The notes beneath the pieces were generated by a model that ran no database searches, was not told the origin of the DNA, and was given only the letters and a program-made list of their open reading frames with translations. From assembly GCF_035222375.1 (NCBI RefSeq), contig NC_085891.1, forward strand, positions 4,001,441-4,065,440: 64,000 bases of DNA. The letters run 5' to 3'. A program made the translations under genes and the position numbers. Origin of the DNA: Podospora pseudocomata. Lineage: Eukaryota > Ascomycota > Sordariomycetes > Sordariales > Podosporaceae. Shown here in pieces: positions 30,756-41,938 of the stretch; the stretch's first letter is position 1; each line of letters begins with the position of its first letter.

Positions 30756-33000
30756 TCACGCAGGACTTAACTTGGCTTCATTCGAAACATCCTCAGACTT
30801 CATCCTCTCTTCGGCCTGGGCAACAGCACTCTCCCAGTCAGCATTGTAGAGGTAGAGGAGCTCGAGTGCCGACACACTGGTTAATACCTTGTCAGTAATG
30901 CCATTTCCTAGCTGTCTTCAATGTCTTCAAAGATCAGCATCCACTTACACGGCAAGCCCCATAGTCAGTCCTGTCCAAAGCCCGCTCAGCTTCCAATCTA
31001 GCGCAAACGCCGTCGACAACGAGATGGGCAAGGCGACCAAGTAATACGAAAACAGGTTGGCATAGCCTCCGATGGCCTGTCTGCCAACGCCGCGCAAGAT
31101 GCCGTGAGATACAGCAGCCAAGGCATCAAAAATCTGCATTAAAGCACAGACAAGAATTACGCGCTTGGCGATGCCGACAACCTCGTCATCTTCCGTGAAG
31201 ATGCGTGGAATGGTCTCGTTCAGCACAACGAATACGGCCAGGTTGAAGCAACCAACAATGAATCCTGCGACAATGGCCTGTACAAAGGTTTAGCAAAAAA
31301 AACTTGTACCAATCAGAAAGGAGGACATACCACTCTGGCAGTAACCCGGGCAGCGTCGCTCAGGTGCGCCCCGATGAGATTGGCGACTCGAGTGGATGTG
31401 GCAATGGCCAACGGGAATGGAATGTTGAATGAGGTGGAGGTAACGGTGACAAGCACGCTCTGTGCTGCAAGTTGCGCGGTCCCAAATTGGCCAGCGGCGA
31501 TTGTCAAGATTTCCAGCACGGAGAACTGTGCTTCAATCATGATCATACCAGGTAGCGCCAGTTTGATCATGGGTCCTATTTTAAATGTCAGCGCCTCAAA
31601 AGGGGCAGAAAAGCAGAAACAGGTACGCACCCCAGTTGCTAAAGGCCTTGCGCGTCAAACCGTTCCAGCACTGAGAGCCATCCAAAAACCGCACGTATGC
31701 CACCAGCAAGAGCGGCAAGAGATTCTGGGTAATGGCCATCGCTGTGGCGGCCCCCGCAAAGTGCCAGTCAAACTTGAAGACAAACAAGTAATTGAGAGCG
31801 AAGCTCACGGGCGCCCCGATGAGCAAGGCATACGTCGTGGCATGAAATAAGCCCTGGGACTGGACGAATCTTTTACCGCTCTCCAAGGCTGCGACTCCGG
31901 GCATTCCTACGATAAGAACTCGCAAAAAGAGCGCGGCAAGCGAGGCCGTTTCCTGATCTGGGACCATAACGGACAAAATAGGCTCCGAAAACCACCACAG
32001 CACAGCAATGGGCACCATGAGGATCCAGAGAAGCCACGTCATCCGTTGGGCTTGGAGGCCGACGAGGTGCTTGTGCCCCGAGCCGTACGCCTGGGCGCAA
32101 AGCGTGTCTAGACAGGTGGAGAGGCCCTGAACAGGAACGTAGCAGGTGATGCTTGCCGTCATGGTAGCCACTGGAAAGAGGTGACTGTTAGTAAGCTGGC
32201 AATTGCTGCGATGCATGAATGGAGCACTCACGATTCACGGCGGCCAGCTCCACCATTCCCAAGCGTCCGACCGTCAAGACACTCCCAATAGTGACCGAGT
32301 AGTGCAAGAGAAAGGTCACAATCAGGGGAGCTGCGTACTGGACCAATGTCTTGGTCTCTCTCTGCCAAGTCGTCCTGATGGCTTGGGCTGCCACAGCCTC
32401 TTCGAACCGCTCGTAAATCTCCTCGGCGGGAGGTGTCGGCAGGGTCTCGTCGACCTCGGGTGTTCCTCCTCCGAGGAGAGGTGTTGTCTCAGCGGCGGGG
32501 GCATCCTGGAAAAGGGGCTCCGGGTCTTCGTGGTCCTTGATCTTGGTGCTGAAAAGTCGTCGATAAAGGCGCCAAAAGACATTGTTACGCTGAGAACGTG
32601 GATGTTTTGGTGGCAGAATAGCATTATCGCGTAGGAGACTTATTTCTGCCTGGAGAGAATCTTCGACCTCGCGCGGATTGGGAACGGGCCGGTCCAATCC
32701 TTGAATAGCTATAGTCGAGTAGCCAGACCCGTAGGCAACGCCGTTGGGGTGGAAGGCGAGTTTGGCATCTTCTGGACGACCATCTGTCTGTGATTCGGCG
32801 TTTGATACCTGGGTTTGGGAGTCGTCGTCCGAGGAGCACTCGGCAATATCTCTGGTCAAGATTTCGCGAACAATCGGGGAAGTCGCTAGAAATGAAGGGG
32901 GGTATGGCAGGCTTTCGGGGATGAACTCTGACAAAACAGACTGGCGGCGACCTTGAGATCGACTGTGGATAGGCTGGGGCCCAGATCGAAAGTCGGCCAT
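30756..33000 (-). CDS. MATE-family multidrug/metabolite efflux transporter
   Basis: Five exons (32232..33000, 31631..32170, 31331..31575, 30949..31277, 30756..30876) give 667 residues. A hydrophilic N-terminus of about 215 residues, rich in Ser/Pro/acidic residues, precedes 12 transmembrane helices with MATE hallmarks: GLSTCLDTLCAQAYGSG near helix 2, LPGMIMIEAQFSVLEI at the start of the second half, and GILRGVGRQAIGGYANL. All five exons join in frame with standard sites. The family exports cationic drugs or metabolites by H+ or Na+ antiport; fungal members such as yeast ERC1 are mostly uncharacterised. The long N-terminus is typical of ascomycete members. Confidence 0.94.
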
Positions 33001-33735
33001 CTTGACGTTGCGGATTGTTTGTCGAATGATTCTGTCGTGGTTAGGTTGATTAGGAAACACTCAGACTCTGGACGACTCTCGGTCTCGAAAAAGCTTGGAG
33101 ACAAGGGCCCGGAAAACCGTGGAAGGTACGATGGTTGGGTGAAAGCGGACTAAGAATAAGGTCCCAGGGATGGTTGCGCGCACGCAGTCACTGCTCTATG
33201 ACATGCACTGTGGCACAAAGGCAAGTCGTGGTAGGTCTTGCTCTCTACGATCGACGATGCTCTGCCATCCCAAGGCTGTGGTCCCTTCTTATCTTCATCT
33301 GCAAGCATTTCGTTGGAGATAACGGAGGCCATGGAACCCAACAGCAGCCACACACCAACACCATCCTGCAAATTAGCGGTGAATGACATTGACATCTATC
33401 TGTACTGGCTTATCTTTTGTGTGTATGATAAAAGTAAGATGATACACCCATGGTGTGCAGATGCCAAGAAGCAATGACACTTCGCCTCCGATCGTCCTCC
33501 TCCCCAAGGGTTCAGTGACGCAGCTTGGTTTGCAGCTTCCTGCAACTCTCTTGCAGCTCCCCACCACCCACATGTGTAACGGCGGCCACTGACATCATCG
33601 ATGCCACCCTTGGACCAACGAAGGAGCCTCGCCGACCCCCCACTCTGCCATGGAGAAAAAGCCCCGAGGACTATCTGCTCCGGCTGGCAACATTGTGAAA
33701 CCTCAACTCTAAAATCCGTAGCGATTCGAATACCC
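33001..33735. other. Intergenic upstream of MATE gene
   Basis: Both neighbours are on the minus strand, so this is the MATE promoter and the YhhN 3' end. Nothing else was recognised. Confidence 0.5.
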
Positions 33736-34425
33736 TCAAACTCTTGCAACGGCCCCCAGTGCAATCAGAAACTGCCCACCATAGTACAAGACCCAAACAG
33801 CATGATGCATCCAGCCCTGGTGTGCAGATGTCGCCGGAACCAAGAACCTGCCCGCCGCCAGAATCGAGTCTGAGCTTGCAAACATGACCGCTCCGGTGAC
33901 AATCTCCCTGCTCTCCAACGTGAGCGCCATCAAAACCATGACAAGAATTGTCAACGAGTACACGGCAACTGGCGCTCGCAGGTCTTTGCCGACCTTGGGC
34001 ATCAGCTGCACAATCATAACGGGAACCAACATACTCAAAGCCCCCGCAGTTCCAAGACGCCATGTATCGCCGTTTTGCAGCACTTGGAGTTTGGAAACGA
34101 TATCCCCCGCACCTGGACCAGCGTGGAGAAAGTGAATGATGTACAAGATGTGCGCAACCAGGAAGCTCGACAGACCGAACAGAAAAGATTTATCATCGTT
34201 CCATGCCAGAAAAGCGTCACCTGTTGAGCCCAGGGCCAAAGCACCCACCAAGAGAGCTGGTCCGCCGCGAAGGTAGGTGAAGATCGATAGGAGGGCTGTC
34301 GAAGCTGTCTTGATGACCATGCGCGAAAAGCTCGGCGCTGCGCGGACCATGGCCTGGTAGATGACTGCCGAGCCGATGGAGGCAGCGAGAACAGCCGCGT
34401 CTACCGTGTAAGAATTGGTGGCCAT
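33736..34425 (-). CDS. YhhN/TMEM86-family membrane protein (lysoplasmalogenase-like)
   Basis: The 229-residue intronless protein has seven to eight hydrophobic helices. Family-like blocks are ALALGSTGDAFLAW (Asp in a membrane-embedded position), FLVAHILYIIHF, FASSDSILA and WVLYYGGQFLIA, in the order seen in YhhN proteins. Animal TMEM86B hydrolyses the vinyl-ether bond of lysoplasmalogen; ascomycetes generally lack plasmalogens, so the fungal substrate is unclear. The length fits the family (about 210-250). Confidence 0.88.
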   Translation of the reverse strand: MATNSYTVDAAVLAASIGSAVIYQAMVRAAPSFSRMVIKTASTALLSIFTYLRGGPALLVGALALGSTGDAFLAWNDDKSFLFGLSSFLVAHILYIIHFLHAGPGAGDIVSKLQVLQNGDTWRLGTAGALSMLVPVMIVQLMPKVGKDLRAPVAVYSLTILVMVLMALTLESREIVTGAVMFASSDSILAAGRFLVPATSAHQGWMHHAVWVLYYGGQFLIALGAVARV

Positions 34426-36534
34426 GGTTGAGTTTGGGGTTTTTGAAGATGAGAAATAAAATGAAGTGTGGTTTGGTTGTTCTCACGAGCTTTGTCCTTT
34501 CAGTTCTGACGGTGGACACCGAGGCCCCGGCCACACTTGGCATTCCATGTGACTGACGTCTTGGCAATACCCTTGATAGTCCTAGCAGAATTGAGCTCGA
34601 TAGGTACTACGCTTGTTCAAGCAATCGGACGTTTGAAATAAGCAAACTTCTCATACACGCTCATAAATGCAGGAAACCCCAAGAAACGGGATGAAAAGCC
34701 CTGTTTGTATGTGAAAATGGGACAGCACGAGCCATCATGTACCCTCTTCGAACAGAGCTGTGCTACTTTTCAGAGCAAACCCAAAACACACTTTTTGGTG
34801 ATGTTGATTAAATATAAAAATCTTTACGATGGCAATTTGTTAGCAGCTACTCCAAGCAGGCTTTTCTTGCAAAAGCAGACCCGTGGGTTTGAGGTAGAGA
34901 GTCCACTGTAGCACATCTGCATCCTCAAATGAGATGAGCCAGCGCTGAAGGAAACTGGATGGGGCGAGACTTGACCCTGTATCTTCGGACTCTGCTCTCT
35001 CTTGACATAGCTCACAAGAAGGGGTTGAAATCCGCTACCTACATGACCCGTGGAATCCGTGGTTGCCAGAACCAAACCATAGTATGGACAAGCTTTGTGA
35101 CGGCGGCTGTATGTAAGGGGGAAGCTAAGCAATATAATTGCGCCTCTGGACTCTATTGAATGTAATCTAGAACTACTTTGACACAGGGTTGTTAATTATA
35201 AAACTATGCGTAGATAGTACATCAAACCTTACTGAGTTGGTGAAACACTCAACAGCAACAACCTCTCCCATCACATAGTGTAGCTTTACCAAGAGCTATT
35301 TCCTGTATCCAAACAATTACCTGTCTAAGTATCACAGTTACATAGGTACAGAAAAAAACCCTGTCAGCCAAATTGTGGACAGAAGGGTACCTTAGAGACT
35401 GACACAAGCTGGTAACGTCTTGAAGCCAATCTACAGACTGTTTTAAGACCTGTTGGTTAGTTTCAAGGGCTACTAGTTGTTTGAGAGGTCGAGTATTATC
35501 TGCAAATGTCCTTATTCCCAGTACGATTCCCTATTGTTTTGTTGGGGACGCTCAGGTCACTCAACGAGCACTCTAAAGACGTAAGGTAGAAAAGCCCGAA
35601 GGCTCGCTACCGCATAATCTTCACCCCATGGCGTAAATATATTGTACGTAACTGGCCTTGACCCATTGGCTATCTTGGTACTTGTTGGGTAGGTACTCAG
35701 TGAATCATGCAGACAATGTCGACTGATCCTAAGAGGCAACGTTGCGGTGACCACGCCCTGTGAAGAAGTAAGCGTCTGCCAGCATTACGCTATGACCCCA
35801 AATTCTATAGATAGCGCAGTGCTTCGGATCAGGTGTCCTCAGGTGATGCTTCAATGAGACCGCTATGAAGCATGTCGGGCATTCGTCGCGATACTGCATC
35901 TTCTTCAACAGTCTTCAACTGGACTCTGTCTGGCAGCTATCAAACGGGTTGTGCAATTCCCAAACGTGCTGCCTTTTTACATGACACCTGCGATGGCTTG
36001 TGCCGTGCTGAGAAAAAGCAAACATAAATTTTGCTCACCGAGCTGCCCACCCGGATATTGATTTGTTGACTTCGTGTACCACGTCAAGTGGTCAACTCCA
36101 CGATCCTTCCAGTTCCAAAGTCCCTCCCAAACACCTCCGTACTCGCAACCGTAACCTCGTCATGAAAACGAGACAATCCCATGACTCTTCCTTAAAACGT
36201 GGCGCTCGTCAGAATGGTTGAACACGACCCCGGTTGATAAGGACCCTGAATACGAGAAGACAAGTCTTGGCTCGACGGATTGGGATAGCGAACCTGCATC
36301 GCTCGGCACGCCACTGCACACCCAACCCACGCTATTAGGTATATGCAACCGACCCGATACCTTGCAGTCCGACCTTGAACGATGGAGGGGGCACGCGTGC
36401 CGGATAGATATAAGTTGAGGATTGTGCCCGCCTTTGACTGCTGATGTCCTACTCCCATCGCCCTTTCGGTATTCTATACGTCCAGACAGTCGTCTCAAAT
36501 CAATCACTCGTTCAACTTTCACTGAGCAGAAATC
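34426..36534. other. Longest gene desert in the euchromatic part (2.1 kb)
   Basis: Composition becomes AT-richer between about 34560 and 36100. I found no tRNA cloverleaf, transposon termini or family-like frame. The part just before 36535 should be the promoter of the Cys-rich secreted protein. Confidence 0.5.
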
Positions 36535-37270
36535 ATGAAGCACTTTCTCATGTTTGCTGCCATAAGCGTGACAGGGCTGTAGGTGTCTCATTAGTTCCCA
36601 TGTTTTAGTCATGCTGACGATTCCCTCCTCTAGATCCCAGGCTCTCTCCCCGCCCCTGATCACCGCTTCTATCCCTCTCCCATCCGACATCACCTACTCC
36701 CACACGCAGACTGGATGTCCAACTGTTACTCAGACACGGGAACTTTGCGCCAGCTGCCCTATTCCAGCTTGTCTTGTGCTTGGAACCATTACGCAGTCCT
36801 GCAATTGCCCTACCCCTATCCCTACAGTCTATCTTGACTATCCATGCTCGGAAAGTTGCAGCGGAATTTGGTGCGCGACCAGCTGGGCTATTGTTCAGGA
36901 GTCAGGTTGCACATCTACGGACTCAACACCTCCGTCTTCCACTGCCACCATCACCAGCAAGACCAAGCCGTGGCACAACGGCACCTACACTGGTCATAGC
37001 ACCAAGACCAAGACGACGACCATCACTGAGACCGAAACAGATGAGTGCGAGCCAACACTCACCAAGACTACCACAGTGACCATCAGCTCCGAGCCGCCCG
37101 TGCTACCGACTTTAGAGTCCTCGACGAATCTCCCAGATGTCGAAACCTCCATCACAATCGCACCTAATGTCACCTTTACCTCGAGAGGCCCAGGAGATGG
37201 CGGGGCAGTGAGCTCCACGAGCCTGCTCGAGGCGGCTGCTGGAAAGATGCGCATACTTGGATTGTGGTGA
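36535..37270 (+). CDS. Cys-rich secreted protein, paralogue A
   Basis: Two exons (36535..36578, 36634..37270) encode 226 residues. The 44-nt first exon supplies a signal peptide (MKHFLMFAAISVTGL, continuing into exon 2). The mature part has a core with cysteines patterned as ELCASCPIPACLVLGTITQS, then CNCP..IPTV..PCSESC..WC. A long Thr/Ser/Lys-rich region follows, and the protein ends AAAGKMRILGLW. The same core, exon-1 length and C-terminus occur in the protein at 49809-50338. I do not recognise a named family. Secretion or wall association is inferred from the signal peptide, Cys pattern and Thr-rich tail. Confidence 0.85.
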
Positions 37271-37803
37271 GAGGGTCATGTCTAGACGAGATGAAATGAA
37301 TGTGTTTAGTGTACGGAGTGGGGCGTTGTCGTGGGTGGTGTTTTGTTGTGTATTGGGGAGCTTTTGTTTCTTGGGTAGGCGTCCGGTGTAGTGAATGAGG
37401 TCGACGTTGTTGATGCTAGGCTTTTTCGTCAGTCTGCCATATCTAGGTGATTTGCTATTCCCATGTGTTGACATTGACGCAGTGTGGGTCCGGGGAGTAT
37501 CCCCGTTAACGTCTCAGACCTGCAGAAGACCTGGAACTCCTACCCCTGAACAGGATTTGCATCAATACACACTCTAGCTCCAGCCCATCCAGTGTAAATA
37601 TCTCAGAATATTCTTCAAATCCACACGCTCCGCGCTCTCCACCGTTAACCTGGCACACGTCATCTAACTGGACTCTGCTCCGTCCAGCCTGTGCCGATAA
37701 CCCGCATGCGGCTTGGCGTCAGCTACCCCGCTGCCTTTGACTGAAGTGCTGCGTTCCGTAGGTATAAAATGGCGCGACCCTATTGCCTTTGCGAATCGAT
37801 CGA
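37271..37803. other. Promoter region of the phospholipase C gene
   Basis: A TATAAAA box-like stretch at about 37762-37768 lies about 40 bp before the chosen start. No gene was seen. Confidence 0.45.
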
Positions 37804-39633
37804 ATGAGCCATTTCAAGAAAACCATCAGGTCAATATCCAACCCAGAAACCATGTCTGAACCCACCGAACCGTCTGCTCCCACACGCCGTCTTACTGCCA
37901 AGCTTGGCAGGTTCAACCCCTTCAAGTCGTCCAAGCGATCCAAAGAGGATGAGGACGAGGAAGACATCGGCGAGGATATCGATGACACCACTGTTGCAGG
38001 AGGCGGCCACTCTGCGTTTGACCACACTCGCCATGATCTGATGGTGTCGGATGCCATCAAGTCCTTTCTAGCTCGACAAGGTGTTTTGCCTTCAAGGGAT
38101 GACCCCGAGGGGCTAACAACGTTGCTCGACCAGCGTATGGTCATACCGCCTGCGTCGGTGTTTGACAGATCTCACCCCCTCACCGAGTACTTTATCAGCT
38201 CCTCGCACAACACCTACCTGAGGGCCCATCAACTGTACGGCAAATCTGACGCTGATGCCTACAGGACTATCCTGACGGCTGGGGCACGCTGCGTCGAGAT
38301 AGACGCTTGGGATAATCCCGATGACCCGTCTGAGCCAAAGGTAACTCATGGCTATACTTTGGTTTCGAATGTTCCTTTTCGGGAGGTTTGCGAGGTCATT
38401 AGGAACTTTGTTGACTACGAGACGTCTGCTGGCGCAGCAGCAGCACCTATTCTCCTGTCTCTCGAGAATCACTGCAATCCAAATGGGCAGCTTCGGCTTG
38501 TTCAGATCATGAAGGAAGTCTTTGGTGACAGACTCTTGAGTAAAGCAGTCCGAGAAAAGGGACACGAAGAACAGTCCGAGTCGGACCCAGAATCCCACGT
38601 GCGCCTCGAGGAGTTGGGCAACAAGATCGCCGTCATTGTCGAGTATCACCTCCCCGGAGAGATCGACACATCCGATTCTTCCTCTGATTCCTCTTCTGAC
38701 GAGGAGGAAGAGGCAAAAAAGGAAAGAGAGGAATACAAAGCCCGCAAAAGGGAGACCGAAGCTGCCATAATCATCCCCGAGCTGGAAGAGCTAGGCGTCT
38801 ATGCCCAGTCGGTGAAGCCAGGCGATGATTCATGGTATGCCGGCGAGGGCGTCCTCAGGAACAGGCCGCATCACCACTTGATCAACATATCGGAAGCGGG
38901 CTTGGCTCGGCATGCCACCGACGATGTCAACACAGCAGCAATACAGCGGCACAACAGCAAACACCTCATGAGGGTTTTCCCCAAAGGCACCAGAATCTCG
39001 TCACGCAATCTATCACCAGTCCCATTTTGGGCACTTGGAGCTCAAATCCTAGCGCTAAACTGGCAGCGTTTCGACGCCAGCATGCAGCTCAACGACGCGC
39101 TCTTTGCGGGAACGACGGGTTATGTCCTCAAACCCGCGCATCTTCAGCACTCGGGTGGTGGAAGATTGGTCAAAACGAGGAAACGACTGAGGCTCCACGT
39201 GGCCGGAGCTAGTGATGTTCCTGTTCCCAAAGGAAGGGATTCGGTACTCAAGCCGTACGTGACGGTTTCATTGGTGCAGAAGGATGGCACATCGTTGAAG
39301 CAGTCAAAGAGAAAGCAGAAGACGTCAGGTTACAAGAAGCATGGGCTGAGATCTGCCCTGGCTGCTCTTCACTCGAGCGAGGAGAGTCCAGCTGAGACGG
39401 ATCCGATCTGGGATGAAACTCTGGAATGGGAGTTTGAAGACGACGAGCTGGTGTTTCTGCGCATCTTTATCAAGAGTGACGATTCTTTTGCAAGCAACCC
39501 CATTTTGGCAGTTACCGCAGTACGAGTTTTGTATGTGGTTCAGCGGGAGTGGGGATTCCTCAGGATGCTGGACCTAAAAGGGCACGAGACAGGTTGCACC
39601 TTGCTGGTTCGCTTTGAGATAGAAGACTTGTAG
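37804..39633 (+). CDS. Phosphoinositide-specific phospholipase C
   Basis: The 609-residue intronless protein has PI-PLC X, Y and C2 parts. X-box catalytic residues are visible: His in SSSHNTYL (H135), VEIDAWD (E165, D167) and His in THGYTL (H182), then LLSLENHC. An acidic Ser/Asp/Glu linker (about 290-310) separates X from Y, as in delta-type enzymes. Y carries FPKGTRISSRNLSPVPFWALGAQILALNWQ, and the C2 domain (about 460-609) ends the protein. No PH domain or clear EF-hands precede X, so the N-terminus is short compared with animal delta isoforms, as in several fungal PLCs. It hydrolyses PIP2 to IP3 and diacylglycerol at the plasma membrane. The first ATG of the frame is 37804; MSEPTEP at 37852 is an alternative. 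Confidence 0.95.
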   Translation: MSHFKKTIRSISNPETMSEPTEPSAPTRRLTAKLGRFNPFKSSKRSKEDEDEEDIGEDIDDTTVAGGGHSAFDHTRHDLMVSDAIKSFLARQGVLPSRDDPEGLTTLLDQRMVIPPASVFDRSHPLTEYFISSSHNTYLRAHQLYGKSDADAYRTILTAGARCVEIDAWDNPDDPSEPKVTHGYTLVSNVPFREVCEVIRNFVDYETSAGAAAAPILLSLENHCNPNGQLRLVQIMKEVFGDRLLSKAVREKGHEEQSESDPESHVRLEELGNKIAVIVEYHLPGEIDTSDSSSDSSSDEEEEAKKEREEYKARKRETEAAIIIPELEELGVYAQSVKPGDDSWYAGEGVLRNRPHHHLINISEAGLARHATDDVNTAAIQRHNSKHLMRVFPKGTRISSRNLSPVPFWALGAQILALNWQRFDASMQLNDALFAGTTGYVLKPAHLQHSGGGRLVKTRKRLRLHVAGASDVPVPKGRDSVLKPYVTVSLVQKDGTSLKQSKRKQKTSGYKKHGLRSALAALHSSEESPAETDPIWDETLEWEFEDDELVFLRIFIKSDDSFASNPILAVTAVRVLYVVQREWGFLRMLDLKGHETGCTLLVRFEIEDL

Positions 39634-39694
39634 GAACAGTTGTTCGTTGACAGCAGAGAGCTTTGGGCTCGGTTGTTAGAATTGGGTTGCGTTG

Positions 39695-39758
39695 GAGTTC
39701 AGGAGTTCAGGAGTTCAGGAGTTCAGGGGTTCAGGAGTTCAGGGGTTCAGGGGTTCGG
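39695..39758. repeat. 8-bp minisatellite, eight units (GAGTTCAG/GGGTTCAG)
   Basis: Eight contiguous units, alternating GAGTTCAG and GGGTTCAG with a final GGGTTCGG, lie 60 bp downstream of the phospholipase C stop, presumably in its 3' UTR or just after it. Confidence 0.95.
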
Positions 39759-39966
39759 GTGATGTTACTAGTTAGATGGGGTGGATTCTTTGTTGTAAAC
39801 AACTCTTGTTACGGCGAGGCATGTAGAAGGGGTTGGATGTTTTCTGCAAAGCTTTCTGCTATTGTTTGATGTAGAACACCTGTCTGCAAGGCGGTGATCG
39901 TTTTACAGGCTCGACAACATTTAGATGCCCACACCAATGTTGGAGCTCAGCTAATTCAAGAAGTGA

Positions 39967-40686
39967 TCAGGGATCTTCGGCAAGGGGAACAGGCGCAAGA
40001 ACAATCCTCTTGCCCTTTCCATCAAACTTGTCGGCTTCTTCCACATAGTAATCCTTCCACCCGGCCTTTGGCAAATCGATTGTCTCGTCCTCTGTCAAAA
40101 ACTTCATAAAAACCCCATGTGTAACCACCACGATGCTCGTTTTCAAGTCCTCCCTTTCTTCGGCGGCCTTCTCGTCTTCCTCCTTCTGCGCCTGCTGAAT
40201 GTTCTGGGCAACATTCCACAAAATCTTCCTGACCTTCTCCGCCCTTTTGGTTACGCTCTCATCGTCCGCCGCATAATCGCCCTTCTTTTCCAGCCAGTCG
40301 TCACCATCGAGTTCCGAAGCGTTTCCAGCCAAACTGGACCAGAAAACATTGGGAAATGAAGGGAATCTCTCTTTGAGCACCGAGATGGGAGAGCCAGTGT
40401 CGCAGGGCAAGTCGCTTCGCTCTTGGAGGAAGGGGTCCAGTATCAGGTTGTTGCCGCCTGGGAGAATCGAGCCAAAGGCGTCGAGTGTCGTCTCGATTGC
40501 TCTTGTCAAAGGGGAGGTAATGACAACAGCAACAGAGGACAAGTCGGGGAAGGATGCCTCCAAGGCGGCAGCCTGCTCATGGCCAACTTGGGTTAACCCG
40601 GGGTCGCGAATGTTGAAGTCTTTGGTGACATTGTGAACCGACTCGGCATGCCGGACAAGAAAGATTTGGGGCTTGGCTGGGGACAT
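39967..40686 (-). CDS. Histidine-phosphatase superfamily (phosphoglycerate-mutase-like) protein
   Basis: The 239-residue intronless protein starts MSPAKPQIFLVRHAESVHNV; RHA(E) is the catalytic His motif. ITSPLTRAIET carries the second conserved Arg and VVTHGVFMKFL carries the second catalytic His. A Glu (LQERSDLPCDTG) lies in the usual acid position. The order and length fit small cytosolic phosphatases of branch 1. The physiological substrate cannot be read from the sequence; true glycolytic mutase is unlikely because the RHGES form is absent. Confidence 0.9.
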   Translation of the reverse strand: MSPAKPQIFLVRHAESVHNVTKDFNIRDPGLTQVGHEQAAALEASFPDLSSVAVVITSPLTRAIETTLDAFGSILPGGNNLILDPFLQERSDLPCDTGSPISVLKERFPSFPNVFWSSLAGNASELDGDDWLEKKGDYAADDESVTKRAEKVRKILWNVAQNIQQAQKEEDEKAAEEREDLKTSIVVVTHGVFMKFLTEDETIDLPKAGWKDYYVEEADKFDGKGKRIVLAPVPLAEDP

Positions 40687-41111
40687 TTTGGTGCCCCTGA
40701 CTCCTGGCTATTTATTTTTCTTCTTGCAGCCTTGCTGGAGTTTGAAATGGACCAAGGGTTATCTATATATTCCCAATTTTCTGCTCGTTGTCCCTCTACA
40801 AACAGCTTGGTGAACTTTTGAAATGTTCAAAGGGGAGAACATTGCGGGGAATGCGGGGGAGTTCACTTGTGGCTTTATACTGCTGATGCACTGTATTGCG
40901 TCTTTTGCGCATCAGTTGCACCATCGTGGGATGCTATCATTGGGCAGCTTCGAAGCTTGCCAGAAACGAGCTTGAATAACCTAAAAACCATTCACAGACT
41001 GAAACGTCCTGTTGGCACTCAGCTTGCTGCTCTGGGTAAAGGGAAGCACCCAATTGAGCTGCAGCATCAAAATTACCAAGTCCATTGTATTTTCAACATC
41101 TACAGTTTCCA
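40687..41111. other. Intergenic, nothing beyond promoter expected
   Basis: The left part is the promoter of the minus-strand phosphatase gene. Nothing else was recognised. Confidence 0.5.
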
Positions 41112-41182
41112 GCATCAGTGGTTTAGTGGTAAAATCCATCGTTGCCATCGATGGGCCCCGTGTTCGATTCACGGCTGATGCA
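41112..41182 (+). tRNA. tRNA-Gly (GCC)
   Basis: GCATCAG pairs perfectly with CTGATGC, with discriminator A at 41182. The D-arm is GTGGTTTAGTGGTAAAAT, the anticodon stem-loop is CCATCGTTGCCATCGATGG with anticodon GCC, and the T-loop is GTTCGATTC. It has 71 nt and no intron. A T-rich stretch (CTTCTTTTTGC, about 41190) follows as a likely terminator. Confidence 0.96.
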
Positions 41183-41584
41183 TCATGACTTCTTTTTGCT
41201 TTCTAGCTAGCCCAACCTTGCTGGGATTGCCCTGCAATAGCTTGGTTCCAATCCTCTTGCATAGAATCTTATACAGCCGAAGAGGATTGTGCTGTTCCCT
41301 GGTATCTCATTCAGCGGCTTATCGGTAGACTATGAGGTTTCAAGATATCTCAGAAAGATTTCTTGGACAGACAAACTGAAAACCTCGTCTTGGCTGGTAG
41401 AACCGCGTTGAACGTCAATGCTTTATGGCATGGGGCAGGTCCACAGTGACGCGACACTGACAATTCTAATGCGAGATGCTGTCACTCTGATTCAGTCCTG
41501 AGGAGTCCACTTTGCAGATATATCACCGTGTTTCTTCTCCTCCCCTGCGGAGTGTGTGGACAATCACCTCAAGAAAGTACCAAG
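41183..41584. other. Intergenic between tRNA-Gly and TUDOR-like gene
   Basis: No further feature was recognised; the right part serves as promoter. Confidence 0.5.
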
Positions 41585-41880
41585 ATGCCAATCAAATCCT
41601 CCACAAGCTTCTCCCCAGGCGACACGGTTCGTTACAAGCCGGTGGGCGGTCCAGACAGCAACACGTCCGAGTCGGTGGGAAAGATCAAGGATGTCTTGAC
41701 TGAGCCCGGTAAACAGGCTGGTCGGAACGTCAACGCCAGCGCTGAAATGCCCAGATACGAGGTTCGTTGGTATTTCATATTCCTCCAAACACACTGTTGA
41801 CAAGGTGACAGATTGAGAACCTCAATACGGGAAAGACATCTACCATTTACGAGCGGAACATCTTGGGTATCGAGAAGTGA
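41585..41880 (+). CDS. Small TUDOR-like domain protein (hypervirulence-associated/DUF2945 type)
   Basis: Two exons (41585..41761, 41812..41880) give 81 residues. The sequence follows the DUF2945 pattern: FSPGDTVRYKPVGG, then VGKIKDVLTEPG, PRYEIENLNTGKTSTIYERNILGI. This is a compact beta-barrel in bacteria and fungi. The name comes from a Cryptococcus gene; the biochemical role is not established, and the name does not imply virulence here. The donor GTTCGT is unusual at position three, but it is the one giving the expected YEIENLNTG join. Confidence 0.82.
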
Positions 41881-41938
41881 TCAGATGGATTGATATCGAG
41901 AGTAGAAGTCAGAATGGAAATACAAAGCCCCAGTCATA

